Shown here: piece by piece, positions 11,161-22,778 of the stretch
Layout of the letters: the number at the start of each line of letters is the position of its first letter
Position numbering within the stretch: position 1 is the first letter of the stretch
Assembly: GCA_947646735.1 (NCBI GenBank)
Contig: CANTFK010000298.1
Span: 1 to 64,000 of the forward strand
Reading direction: 5' to 3'
Source of the DNA: Peronospora farinosa
Lineage: Eukaryota > Oomycota > Peronosporomycetes > Peronosporales > Peronosporaceae
Length of the DNA: 64,000 bases
Translations under genes and position numbers: made by a program
The notes under the pieces: generated by a model
Database searches by the model: none
What the model saw: only the letters and a program-made list of their open reading frames with translations
What the model was told of the DNA's origin: nothing

Positions 11161-12324
11161 TATTCTGGTACCAACCAATGCTTTTTGTGTCAACGATCGT
11201 GGTACAACAATACAAAACCCAAGTAAATAGCCGTGACATGTTCAAAAAATATCTGACAGGTCTGTCCAAGCTCATGCTGATCACTTGGAGACCGAGCGTG
11301 CAAATGACGCGTTTAAAGATAGTATTCAATTGTACAGCGATTCCTCTTGTGACGGCGTGTCTAATATGAAGAAACAGCCAGCGTCCGTCTTGACCAAATC
11401 ACACGAAACGGAGCAGTGGTCGTGCCTAAATTTCTGCTTGATTCACTTGAGGACAATGGCCTGAACGGTGAAGTAGTGTTACCAGATTGACTACCTGAAG
11501 CATTGTCGTAAAGACTCTACCCGTACGGTGCTTTTCTGAAAATGCATATGGAGTTATCACAGTTGGCACCCAAGCAGGCTCTAGCTCTGTTTGCAGTATC
11601 CGTGTAATCGAGACAACCCGAGTCAGCTGCCCACACCTCAAGTTGAGACAGGAACTTCGGAGATGGTCAAAGCAAGACTGAAATGATTGCAGTAGGGCAG
11701 AAGTTATGGCAAAAGCAAACTTTTGCTGATCACAGGATCCTTTGCCGTTGGTGCGAATGGCCTACAAAGATAGCATACCGAACAAGGCCCTCAGACGTGC
11801 AAGAGGGAGTATCTGGGATGAGTACTGAGCCCTTGTTTTTCCTCGTCTCAAGTAATACTCGACCACCTTTTTTCAAGCTACCTTAGCTTCTCTGGTAGAT
11901 GCGAAGGTAGCACAATTCAAACATAGGCCAATTGCTGTAACTTTGGCATGCTCAGCATGATTCGCATCATCATGGCTACTACTGTAGATGTTTAGGTAGC
12001 AACTGTCACTACAGCATCAATAAGCCTATCGGACTTCTAAGTAGAATTTCGATACTTAATATAAAGTACCTCTCTTGCACAAAAACGTCATGTTGAAGTA
12101 CACTATTGTACAATTTGAAAATTTCGACAAGTATCATTTCCAAATATAAACTGCACTAACAGATATTGAGTCAGGGCTTTCATTTCAACCAATGATCGCT
12201 TTGGACCATGAAATACCCCCCTTTGATTGGCAGGAACAATATTTAAACACGTTCTTTTACTGCCCCTCAGAAGTGTCATTTGTGCTTTTTACCCTAAAGA
12301 GTCTTTACAAACTTTGTAGCCATC
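11161..12324. other. Divergent intergenic region between THUMPD3-like and tepsin-like genes
   Basis: No convincing gene. Short frames at 11426-11641 (-) and 11683-11886 (+) lack recognisable domains. The right end holds a CCAAT at about 12188 and an initiator-like TCATTT at 12276, so the promoter of the plus-strand gene is here. Confidence 0.5.
12276..12290 (+). promoter_or_regulatory. Candidate oomycete initiator (Inr) of the tepsin-like gene
   Basis: TCATTTGTGCTTTTT lies 35-49 nt before the ATG at 12325, the usual distance of an oomycete transcription start. It shares the pattern TCATTTG-x-GCTTTT with the sequence ahead of the superoxide dismutase gene. Oomycete Inr elements have a TCATT core. 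The start site itself is inferred. Confidence 0.4.
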
Positions 12325-15305
12325 ATGTACAATCAGCGGCGTCCTAAGCCCGAGTCGACCTATGCGTCACAAGCAGCCAGATGGAAACAGGGATTCAAGC
12401 CGACACCATCACAACAACAGCCTGTACATCAGCAGACAGACTTGGAGAATGCGCTTGTGTCGGATCTTTGTTCATCGATCGGAAGCTCATCGTTTCCACC
12501 CCGTGAAGTTCTGCAGAAATTGTTGCGTTATCTCCACACCCTGGACCATGATGTACGTACTGTGTTCATTAATCTATAAATAGCTAGTACCTCTTTAATC
12601 TGATATTATAACGTTGTCGGTTCTTGTAGTACATTTGCGAGTTACTGGATGACAAGTTTGAGAGTCCGCTGTGGCAAGTTAAGGCGAAGGCTTTGTCCGT
12701 ACTTAGTGCATTACTGGGAAGCGGAGATGCAGAGTTCTATAAGCAATATTACGGCGGACGACTGGACCTGCTGAATGACCTGCGTAGTGCCAGGAAGGAC
12801 ATGCTGCGGAAACGGGCGGATAAAGTTTACGCACTGCTTAAAGACTACGTGCCACCACACGTGGAGAGTCCATTGGAGCTGATGCGCAGAATGCAGGAAG
12901 ACGAAGCTGAGGAGGCTGCACAAGCTACGGAGGTGAACACATTGATGCAAACGTCGCCCGTTTTGTCGTCTCAACAGAACCCCCACAACTTGATGATGAA
13001 CACAAATGAGTCGCCGCGTAGTAGCAGCGCGCCATTGCCTGCGGTCGATGAAACATCGGGGTTCAATTTTCTGGTGCCACAAGTGCACCATCCTCAGCAA
13101 GAGTATGCGCCGGCTGAGATGACGGCTGCGCCGATGACACCTGTCAGAAACTCGTCGTTTGGTTTTCTGTCCGCAAGTGGAGGCGAAGTAGACTCACAGC
13201 CTTTACCTTCAGCGCCACCAGCATCTGATAACTCAGCGTTTCGTTTCTTGGTAGAAGCGCCTTCCCTGAATGGTGACGTACCGGCTGCCATGGCTCCGCC
13301 AAGCATGCCAGCACCCAGTGCGCCGCAACTAGCATCACTTTCTTCCAGTTTTGACTTCCTGAATCCCGCTTCTGCGGCTACAAGTGTCCGTGGAGTTGAA
13401 TGTGGCATCCCGACCGCAAACATTCCGTCAGCGTTTGCTCAACAGCAACAACAGCAAGAGGAAACAACATCAACTGTCGTTCCAGCCCACGCAGCACCTA
13501 CACCTGTGCTTCAACGTTGCTACACTGTCTTTGATACACTTCCCGAGCCGATGCTATTGCGACCAGGTCAGACCGAGAAAGTGGAGGACAAAGGTGACGA
13601 ATACGACATGTCCGACCTGATTTATGATCCGTTCAAAGGCTTGGATGCAAATGACGGCGCTCAAGCACTAGACTCTTTTGATGCTTACAAAATGTCATCC
13701 GATGCAGTACACGGCGACATTGGAGGTGATGTGTCACAATCAACACAGTCTGAGCCATTGCGCGAAGTGATATTGGAAATTGATGTACCACCAGGACCCA
13801 TGGGTGTGATGTTGGATCGTACAATTCCTGATATGACTGTGATTGAGCGCTTCGTGCCCCTGCCAACGGGCGGGCGTGGGTATCTCGAGTTGCACCCCGC
13901 TATTTGCCCAGGCTGCGCTTTGATTAGTATTAACTCCATTTACGTAGAGAACAAGGGGTTAGTCGAGGTGGGTCCCATCTTAGGCTCGCTCTCAAGTGCG
14001 CCTAAGCTGTTGCGCTTCAAGAAACTCATGAACAATGGCCGGACCGCCAACCCGTCGACACTTCAGATGCCTTACGTTCCCCCTCCATTGGAAGAAGAGG
14101 AAGGGGTTGTTACAGACAAGAAAAGCGTGGAAGGGGATCATATCCATCCACAGTCTGAGGATACTCACAAACTCGAAAGCTCGGGTGGTGAAGCATTCAT
14201 GACTCGTTTGAATGGGTACAGCAGAGGTTTGAGTGAAATTGAAGCGAAGTTAAAAGAGATCGTCTGCCGCGAGCGTAGCGGGCAGTCTACCGTGGACCGT
14301 CGCGACCAGCTTGCACAGCTTCACGGCAACGTGGAAAAAATCCAGACGCAAGGTATTGACTCTGTAATTTTTGGGGAACGCCGGCCACCAAATTACGAAG
14401 AGGTGAAGCAGTTCCGCTTAGCACTCGTGCGCAAGGCTGACGAGCTGGCTCGGCTCATTCAGAGCACAGCCAGTACAGATCCTCCATCTTACACCAGTGT
14501 TGCGGCATCAGAGGAGGAGAAGCATCCTGTGTCGGCGTTTGCATTCGTTGAAGAGAACTCGAATAGCACTGTCAATGACCCACCGCTGGGCATCTCACAG
14601 TTGCAAGGTGACTTGGGTTTTCAATTTCTGAATGCCAACGCCAACCCACAAGTCGCTATAAATGATGATGGTAACGCAATGGTTGCTCCGTCAGCACCCA
14701 CCCAAGCAGGCAATTCATACGGGTTCAGCTTTCTCCGCGACAATGCCCAGGAATCACCTGTAGTGGCCGCCCCCGCTCAACTTAACGCTAGCCAAGCACC
14801 AACAAGTCCGTCATCTAGTTTCGGCGTGCTTTCAACGGATGGTGCAAACTCAGCCGTGGAGGTTGCTACGAACGTTTTTGCTGGACTCAGCTTAAAGAAC
14901 GACAATCGGCATCAACCAGCAAGGCCAGCTGCTGTGTTATGCGACACATTAATGAAGAGCAGTCACGGCCGACCGATGGGCCTCAGCGACTTGGAAGCTT
15001 CATTACGTTCAGCAGCATCAGGCCGACCACCAATGGGAGTCCGTCCAATAGGTCAAGCACCTGCAATTGCCGAGTCGACCCAGTCGTCATTCGGGTTCAT
15101 GTCAACTATTGACGCAAACGATGGGGTTGTGTTCAACAGCAGTTCGACAAGCACAGAGCCGACGTCACCCACTGGGTTTGGTTTTCTGCGTAGCAGCATT
15201 ACGTCATCCACTACCCCAACCATGGCTTCTTCGTCCATTTCACAATCCGAACGCAGTGTACTGCAAGAGCCAGAACCGTCCATGTTCTCGTTTATATCTA
15301 ACTGA
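12325..15305 (+). CDS. Tepsin-like ENTH/VHS protein with PDZ-like insert and AP-4-type peptide motifs
   Basis: Model join(12325..12552, 12630..15305), 967 aa, with a 77-nt phase-0 intron (GTACGT...TTGTAG). The N terminus (residues about 38-135) is a helical ENTH/VHS-type repeat; the intron falls inside it. A PDZ-like domain lies at about 455-540 (PPGPMGVMLD, then PGCALISIN), and a helical region at about 595-690 (LSEIEAKLKEIV, VKQFRLALVRKADELARLI). The linkers carry eleven F-x-[FV]-[LMIV] motifs, at residues 221, 253, 280, 317, 713, 740, 775, 807, 897, 926 and 962, the last at the C terminus. A single VFAGLSL is at 825-831. These resemble the two tepsin peptide classes known to bind the AP-4 epsilon and beta ear domains. 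The role proposed is an AP-4 coat accessory protein at the trans-Golgi; orthology is inferred. Confidence 0.65.
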
Positions 15306-15956
15306 TTAGGACCATTTGCACGATTTCGTTGAGTCCTGTCCGAAGCGAAAATACAATGCCCGTATGTACCTAAGCTTACTGCAAGTGTCCTAAAAGTGCG
15401 TCTTCATTATTAAAAAGTCTTTGCCTTTCGCTGTCAGATAGATGACCAGTCTTTTGTACGAATCGATCTTTCCTGACAGAATTTCAAGCGTTATTGAAAA
15501 CGCTTTGACGAAGACATGATTTTTCGCCTGTCTGGCTTAAACCTCTAGAACAACTGACATTACGAATAGCAGTAGTCACTTATGACCGCCAAAAAAAGTA
15601 AACAAAGCAACTTTAAATTGCAGAGCTTACGTTGCATGACAATACAATTGTGAATTGCTTGAAGTTCGTGAGGGGACTGAGGAAAATGCGTTGCTTGAAT
15701 GTAGTCGTTTTTGGATCTGAAGATGAATTATAAAGTAAGCTGCATAATTTACAGCGCCTCACCTATTTTTACTAATTTAGGCTAGAATTTAGAAAACAGT
15801 CTCGGCGCCAAATTTGAATGGCAACAACTATCGTAGCAGCCAATTAAAAACCGGCGCCTAGTATCGTCTTAAAAATCTTCATCCATTCCATTCCACTTGT
15901 TTCTACTATTGAAATTAGTGGGGGGTCTCCAACACCACAAAAGACCCACAACAAGC
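15306..15956. other. Intergenic region upstream of Nup155
   Basis: No open frame of note. A pyrimidine-rich CTTCATCCATTCCATTCCAC at about 15880-15899 may be the initiator region of the Nup155 gene. Nothing else stands out. Confidence 0.5.
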
Positions 15957-18900
15957 ATGGAGTTATCAGCGTCTCGCGAAGCATCAGATCGTGTTTTTAA
16001 GGGTCTATTAGACGCCAAGACACGAATCGATCAAGCAACTGAAGACGACGCTTTGTATCCTGACTTAATTGATCAACTTAATGCGCAATCTGAGCCTCAA
16101 AACTATTTTTTTGAGCCATATACGTCTCAATGGACCCCTCAAATCACGAAAAAAGGGTCGATCATTCCTCTTCCAAGTGTTGTAGCTGCTGCATTAGATG
16201 AAACCAAGACATTATCACTTTCTGGTCTCTTGCCTGAGATTCGGTCCGTCTGGACGTCCGTAGATGGCCGTCTCTTTCTCTGGAGCTACGGACAACGCGG
16301 CCGCTTTGCCGCCAAGGAATTTGATCAAGCAATTGTTGCTGTCGGTCTCGTAGTTTGCCCGGCTATGGGCGTCTTTACGTCAAAAGTACGTCATGTACTT
16401 GTAGTGGCTACGACAGTTGAGGTCGTGCTGCTTGCGGTCGTGGCTGAGGAGAATCAGACGGACGGAACTGGAATTTCGACGAGCTTCAAGTTACAGAGAA
16501 CAAAACTTAGTGTGAGCACGGACAAATGTGTTGTCCGTAGGATTGTGACTACACATAATGGTCGTGTCTTTTTTGGAGGCTCTGATGGAGCTTTGTATGA
16601 GTTCTTGTACGCACCGGAGCAAAAAGCGGCCGCAGACCGTAACTCGCTTCTTGGTGTGGCACTGACGAATGTTCCGGGAGTTGGAACCTTTGATGGATGT
16701 AGAAAAATTGCACATACAACAAGTTATGCGCAGTATCTGCCGAGATTTCTTGCTGGATTAACTAGTGCACCTGGAAAAGTACTTGACATGTGTATCGACC
16801 ATACACGACATATTCTCTATATGCTACATGATGATGCTCAAGTGAGTGTGTTTGACTTGGGAGCTCATGGAGACGAGTGCAAGGCCGTATGCGCCGTTAA
16901 TATCTTGGCTGATGGTGCAAAATATGCGCGTGAAAACCGCCGAACACGCGTCTCGTGCCCTGACGAGCGACTTTTCCAGCCGGCAGAAGCTGGAACGACC
17001 AATCCACTAAAGGTTGTGGCATTATCTACGGTTACTCCAGACGAGTCGAAGGTGGTCACGCTGGTTGCTGTGACTTCGAATGGCATCCGGTTTTATTTGA
17101 CATCGTACTCGCGTCGGTATGCATATTCCGGAGCTACCAATCATGGCAAAGGCATGCGTCCATCTAGACTTGATATACTTCACATTCGGCTGCCTCCACC
17201 GGCAATTTCAGTGCGTGATGCACCTCCATATCATGCCAAGGAAGGCATGCAGCCAGGTTATGCTCCTGGTAAGAGTCCAAGTGCAGTGCACGTGGCGTTC
17301 CACCGCAAAGGCGTGTTTTTGTGTATTGAAGGGCGACGTGATCAACAAGATCAGCTCGTGGGTATTGCGCATGACCCCATTAGTACGACAGCGCTTCCTA
17401 TTTCGACAGGTTTGGCGGCGAAGAAGCCTACAATCCGAGAGTCTGTCTCGCTGGACACCTGCATCGGTAAAGTCGTGGATATTCAGGAACTCGAACCGTA
17501 TTCTAGCGAGGGACCTGATAGAGCGTGGATGGCACAGATGGAGGCTGCTGTTTCGAATTCTTGCTTAAAAGGGTCGAGTGTCGGCAGCAAACGGTCATTT
17601 GATGAAATGTCCACCGGCATCTCTGCCGGAAAAGCTCCTGAGAATGCACCGGTGGTTGGTGAGATGGCGCTCATGTACTCGCAGCCTTCACGACATTTTT
17701 TGTGTTTGACAAACGCAGGCATTCAGGTTTTTAAGAAGATCCGGCCACTGGATCAGCTGCACCGTATACTTCTGCTTTCGCGAAGCCATGAGCTTAAGGC
17801 TGCAGTGGTTCCTTTTGTTCGTTGTTTTGGCGAGATTCAAGTGATCTGTATGCTGATTGCGCTGGCATGTGGTGTTCCTACAGATCCTCTGGTTAGTGAG
17901 ACTTCGACAGCGGCTTCACTTATTGCGCCACGCCGGGGCGGAATGAAAACGATGAAGAGTGACGAGTATATTTACATGGCCGCGGTACAGTGTATCTTCG
18001 AAATCGCTCAGGGCCCCCCTGACAACGTGCCTATTGAACCTGCAGGTACATCTACGGCCAATGGCTCGTCCGGTTCAGCGGGTAGCACGCGCATCGTACT
18101 TACGACTGAATTTGGTATGTCATACCAACATGACGGTCTTGTTGCGTTTGCGTGTCGTGTGCTGCGGCCGCTATGGACAACAAAGACAGTCGGCCAGCGC
18201 GTGGTTACTCGTGTTTCTGCTAACACTGTAAATGGCGTTAAATCATCGGACAAGGAGCCTGGATACGTAACTAGCTTTGGGAACACTCATTCCCCCGAGA
18301 AGCTGGATGAAATTCGTGAGATTCTGTTTCAACTGCGACAGTTGATGGAAACTGCCGGCCCATTTGCCGTGTCAATTAGCGCTGGTGCCGCACTTGAGAA
18401 CAACCCTACATTGGACGGTTTTCTTGGGGAATCTACTGAAGCAGGATTATCCCGGGTGGCTGAGCTGGTGATGCGTCACCAACAGTCGCTTAATGAAGAC
18501 CAGCTGAAGCGCGAGACGCGCTTTAAAGCCGAACAACGCTCGCTGTACTATCTCTATCAGTTGGTGCTACGCAGTATTGAAGCTATTTCATTGCTGCGGG
18601 CTGCACAGGAATACAAGGTATCATTGGAGGAACCTCTCGCCTCACTTAGCTTTAGTGACTTTGTGACCACGACGGATGGCTTCTTAGCTGCCAAGACAAT
18701 GACAAAGGCGCTGATGCGTGGGCATGATGAAAATAATCAGCTCTTGATCAAGCAACTACGCGAACAGTGCCCTACGTTTTTCTCTGTGTCAGACCTATGG
18801 CACTACCAAGGTTACCGAAGTCTGTCCAATGCCAAACTTAGCGGGTCACCCGCTGCTCGCAATAATCTTTTACAGGAGTCTCTTGACCAGTTCCTGAATT

Positions 18901-20665
18901 CGTGCCACATGTGGGACACAGAAGACTGTCTGGATGTTCTACAATGTATCTGCGAAGATTACATGCTGCTGAATTTTTACGAAGGTGTAGTGAAACTTTC
19001 GCTAGCATGTGCCAAGCACTTTCATGACGCTGCTGCTTCTGATTTGAGCGGTGTTAAACACACATGGAAACGCCGGTGCTTTGGTTGTATCTTGCTGGCG
19101 CTGCATCGGCTTTTGGGTGGAGAAAAGAACGCTTCAGCCCACGCTGTGGCGAATGGGGCTAGTCCGCAAGGTGTTGAGGAGATGGTGACGCTGGACGACG
19201 ATACACGGAATAAGTACGTGGAAGAGTTGTTCCATTTTGCGCTGGCGTCTGAGGATGAAAGTTTCCATAACCTGCTGTATACGTGGTTGTATGAGCGTGG
19301 CCATTCTCATTTACTGACTTCCATCCGCTCTCCGTACATTGAAGAGTTCCTGAAAGAGAAAGACCAAGATTTGCTTGTTAAGCTCTACATGGACCAGCAG
19401 AAGTATCTTATGGCGGCAAAGGTGTGGTGGGGTCGTGCCCTTGACGACACCATGAATGTTGATGAGCACACCGTTTCTTCTGCCCTTGTCGTTTCTCATA
19501 ATCCGGATATTGTGAAGCGCCAACATTATGTGTCAAAGTCTCTAAGTTGCCTGAAGAGTTTGGAGGATGTGGGCGAAGCCTCAGAGGCCATCCGAGAAGT
19601 GCGCGACGTGCTCGATGTGTTGCAGTTGCAGGTGCGTGTTTTGAAGGCTCTTGAGCAAATGGTGATCGAACATGAGACGTCCTCGACCATGACCGAATCG
19701 CTGCGTGACCAGAAAATGGATGTACAGCTGCTCACCTTCAAGCTCTTTGACGCGTCTACCTTATACAACCGGTTTGCTTCGAAGTACGATATGTGGACTG
19801 CGTGCTTATACATAATCCATGTGTGCAAGTCGGAGGACGCAGATGTGGTCGCGACGCTCTGGCGGAAGGTCATTTTCAGTCTACTGCCTCAATCTTCTAA
19901 TAATATTGCATTCAACGCGTGGCGGTTGGACCAGCGTGAAAAGGCTGGGCTGCTTGCTACGTCAAGCAATGGAAGCGGAGGTTCTTCTTTTGAGAGCGGG
20001 AATTGGATTGGTCAGATGCAGTGCAAGATTTTGCGCCTGGGCAAGTCGTTTTACTTTGAAGGCAACGACAGACACAGCGGCTCAGCTGCTGAAACCGGCG
20101 GCATCGTGTTTCCTGTTAAGTTCCTGGCGGATTTATTAGAGTGGATTTCTCTGTGGTATATTCGATCAATGGGTGTGGGTGCCTTTACCGGCAGCGTTGC
20201 CTCGGCCTCGGCTATTGACGCTACAACATTCAACTGGGTGCTCAAATTGTTTTTGGACGTGGGTGTGACGCACCGGGAACTTTTGAGTTACTATGAGCAG
20301 CTTTACCGCGAGCAGCCTGAGCAGTACTATCGCGAAGGCTGGACATTGCATATGCTGCAGTCTATGTTGGCCATAATTACTACCTGGAAAAAGCACGCCA
20401 TTTCTCCGCGCGCCGGGACGGACCAGCTCGCGGAGTTTACTGCCTGCTGTTCGAACATCGTCGACCTCTGCGATGGCGTCATCACGGATCTACGCGCCTC
20501 ATCACAAGGTTTGTGTTATTGTTTTCTATGCGTTTTGCTATTCATGAATTGACATCGCTGTTTATGATCAACAATCTTGCAGACGAGAACGGGGAGACAA
20601 AAACACTGCTAGAACAATTTCGCCGAGCTAGGAGCGAACTGTTGCATTTTCGGGCCCTCATGTAG
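15957..20665 (+). CDS. NUP155: Nuclear pore scaffold nucleoporin Nup155/Nup170
   Basis: Model join(15957..20508, 20583..20665), 1544 aa, near the length of fungal and animal homologues (about 1400-1500). Nup155 is an inner-ring scaffold nucleoporin with an N-terminal beta-propeller and a C-terminal alpha-solenoid. The N-terminal half matches, with LLPEIRSVWTSVDGRLFLW at about residue 85-103 and repeated beta-propeller-like strands (VLVVATTVEVVLLAVV). The C-terminal half is alpha-helical (EEFLKEKDQDLLVKLYMDQ). The last intron is 74 nt (GTTTGT...TTGCAG, phase 1), and splicing adds 27 residues ending in a helix. The ATG at 15957 is preferred because the frame extends upstream only from a non-ATG codon. 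Confidence 0.9.
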
Positions 20666-21402
20666 CCAAATCGACACTTCAAGCACAACTCAAGACAAAC
20701 ATAATGAGTAAACTGCGAGGCAACGACAGAAAGGTCTGGTGCTGAACAAGAGACGAACTTTCAATCGTTCGTTTGTATCGAGGATGCCAGGTGAACAATT
20801 CATCCTACGTTTGTCTTCATCGTCTCTGATTTTACCTCATCAAGTAACAAAACCTTCTGTAATGACAAAGCAAGTCACACGGACCCTGCAGACACAAAGC
20901 TCGTCTCAATTTGGTGGTCAACTCTGCGGTTTGCACTATTCGTACGGTATTTCTTCATTGACTGAGTGCTTAACAATCATGTCACGGTGTCAACCCCTTG
21001 TGCGAAACCCTCGAGTCCATTTTCGCAAGCTCCTTTGATCAGGTTCTTTTGTATTTCTATTCTACCGCCTTGATAGATTTCGACGGTCATGTGCCCACTA
21101 GAGTTAAAAGCAGTCTGTAGGCCATGATATTCCAGTGGTTCGTCAGTATCATCGACATTGCAGTGGTGCTTATTCTATCAAGCCATCAACTGATTGTCGT
21201 CAAAAGCTCCATAAAGTGTCATTTTACCGTCTATAAACGGGCTTATAACGCCTACTTTAGTAACCTGTACAATTACATATACCTTTCATATTCATTTCAA
21301 TCTATTTTATTTTATCTATTCTTTACTATCAAAACTCGACCTGTATATTCTACACCGGCAGTGCCCGCCTCCCATCTTTCGCCATTAATAAACACGTATA
21401 AA
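20666..21402. other. Intergenic region between Nup155 and mS38
   Basis: Short frames only, such as 20739-21038 (+), without family resemblance. Sequence just before 21400 is AT-rich and pyrimidine-rich (TTCTACACCGGCAG...) and could carry the mS38 promoter. The open frame of mS38 extends upstream to 21124, but that extension is hydrophobic, low-complexity and unlike the protein body. Confidence 0.45.
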
Positions 21403-21870
21403 ATGTCTGGATTACGCGCCGCCATGCGCTGCGTTTTAGGCGTCAATCGGCGCTCACTGCAGTCTCGCGTTTTCAAGTCAACGCATGCACCTGATGCTTT
21501 GTTCCAGATGCCGTCATTCCCCATGCCGGAAGACCCGTCGTTGTGGCAAGCCAAATATCCACGAGCAGACCCGTCGTATCTCTGGAAAGTGGGTTCTTTT
21601 CCTATGCAGAACGAACAGGACGAAGCTGAAGAGAAGGAGGGGGCATTAGTTTGCTCGGAAGATCTGTGGGATACTTCTGGTATGCTCAGTGCATTGCATG
21701 ATAATTTGCCATTGCGAGACATGGACGGCCCTCGTGATGTGGACGAACTGTTGTGTCAGATGGACGGCTATTTGGCGGACAGTGTGGTGAAGAAACGACG
21801 AAAGAAAATGAACAAGCACAAGCATCGAAAGCGTAAGAAAGCGCTGCGTATGCGCACCAAGAAGAACTAA
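21403..21870 (+). CDS. Mitochondrial small-subunit ribosomal protein mS38 (AURKAIP1/COX24-type C terminus)
   Basis: 155 aa. The C-terminal 26 residues are the strongly basic KKRRKKMNKHKHRKRKKALR-type block that defines the mS38/COX24 family and contacts the mitoribosomal decoding region. The N terminus (MSGLRAAMRCVLGVNRRSLQ) is rich in Arg with no acidic residues over the first 30, as expected of a mitochondrial presequence. The middle is an acidic, divergent linker. The ATG at 21403 is preferred over an in-frame upstream start at 21124 because of the presequence. Single exon. Confidence 0.8.
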   Translation: MSGLRAAMRCVLGVNRRSLQSRVFKSTHAPDALFQMPSFPMPEDPSLWQAKYPRADPSYLWKVGSFPMQNEQDEAEEKEGALVCSEDLWDTSGMLSALHDNLPLRDMDGPRDVDELLCQMDGYLADSVVKKRRKKMNKHKHRKRKKALRMRTKKN

Positions 21871-22778
21871 GCAGAGTGAGGAAGGAAGGAAGGAGGGAGG
21901 GAGGGAGGGGAGGACTGATAGAGACTGCTAGAAGAAGAAAATAAAGAGGCATTTCACTTTGAATGGTGCAATGGACTTCATATGTTGAGGCAATTTTGGT
22001 GCTACTTGTTGTTGTGTGTGTGTATGTAGTCAGTTTGATGGTATACACGACGATGTGAATGATCATTTGAGCTTTATTGTACTAAAGTAGAAGGCTTTAT
22101 AGCGGGGCAGGAAGCAGCAATTAAGGCCTTGAGATGAAGAAATGAAAACTTTTTTAGTTGAAATCTCTTATGGACAAAGTGAACAGAATGGAAGCTCACT
22201 TGCTTGGCTTGAATCCAACAAAGGCAGCAGGAAAAGCACCTAAAAGACAAGCTGTTGTCTTCGATAACACGCACATTGCGACGAAATTTAAACTCAGACA
22301 GAATAAATCACATTAAGGAGAAGCATCCGACAGCGAAGCTGTATCCTCCGCTGTTCATCATTTCATGCTGTACGCAGCAATGTAACGCTGGGTCCGTAAG
22401 ATAAAAACATAATGTGTTGTCTCCACAAACCACGCCCTAAGTGTGTATACAACCGATGCCCTTCTTAAGATGACTTGCATCCCTCCAGCTTACTCTCAGT
22501 CAAAAGTGCATACAATTGACGAGATTGCCGGTGTGGTGGCTAGTATGCAGGTATCGCGTCGAGTACGGCAGCCTACTCTGCTGAAAGCTTGACCATCACT
22601 CTGTGTACATTATGACACCAAGTGAAAGGGCAAAGGGAAACTTCAACATGAGGTTGCACGTAGAAAAAGGGTGTCCGCCTACTGTACGTTGCATCCCTAG
22701 AGATAAATGCCACCTCGTTATAGTGACCTACACCACACATTCTTCACACCAGTCTTATAAAGTAAAAATCTTACAATC
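21871..22778. other. Intergenic region with a GGGA/GGAA purine tract
   Basis: Immediately after mS38, 21879-21915 is a purine microsatellite of GGAA then GGGA units, followed by a short TG run at about 22013-22024. TCATTTGAGCTTTA at 22063 resembles the initiator-like element of two other genes here but lies 700 nt from CPSF73. CPSF73 probably starts near CACATTCTTC at about 22734. No gene is supported. Confidence 0.45.

Noticed and set aside
13094..13423. A minus-strand ORF inside the tepsin-like gene
   Set aside because: It is the antisense shadow of repetitive Ser/Pro/Ala-rich coding sequence.
20739..21038. A 99-codon plus-strand ORF after Nup155
   Set aside because: No recognisable domain and Ser-rich composition; no splice link to Nup155 was found, because that gene ends with a stop at 20665.
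21879..21915. Purine microsatellite as a CRISPR-like or functional repeat
   Set aside because: It is a simple GGAA/GGGA slippage tract with no spacers, and CRISPR arrays are not expected in a eukaryotic nuclear genome.
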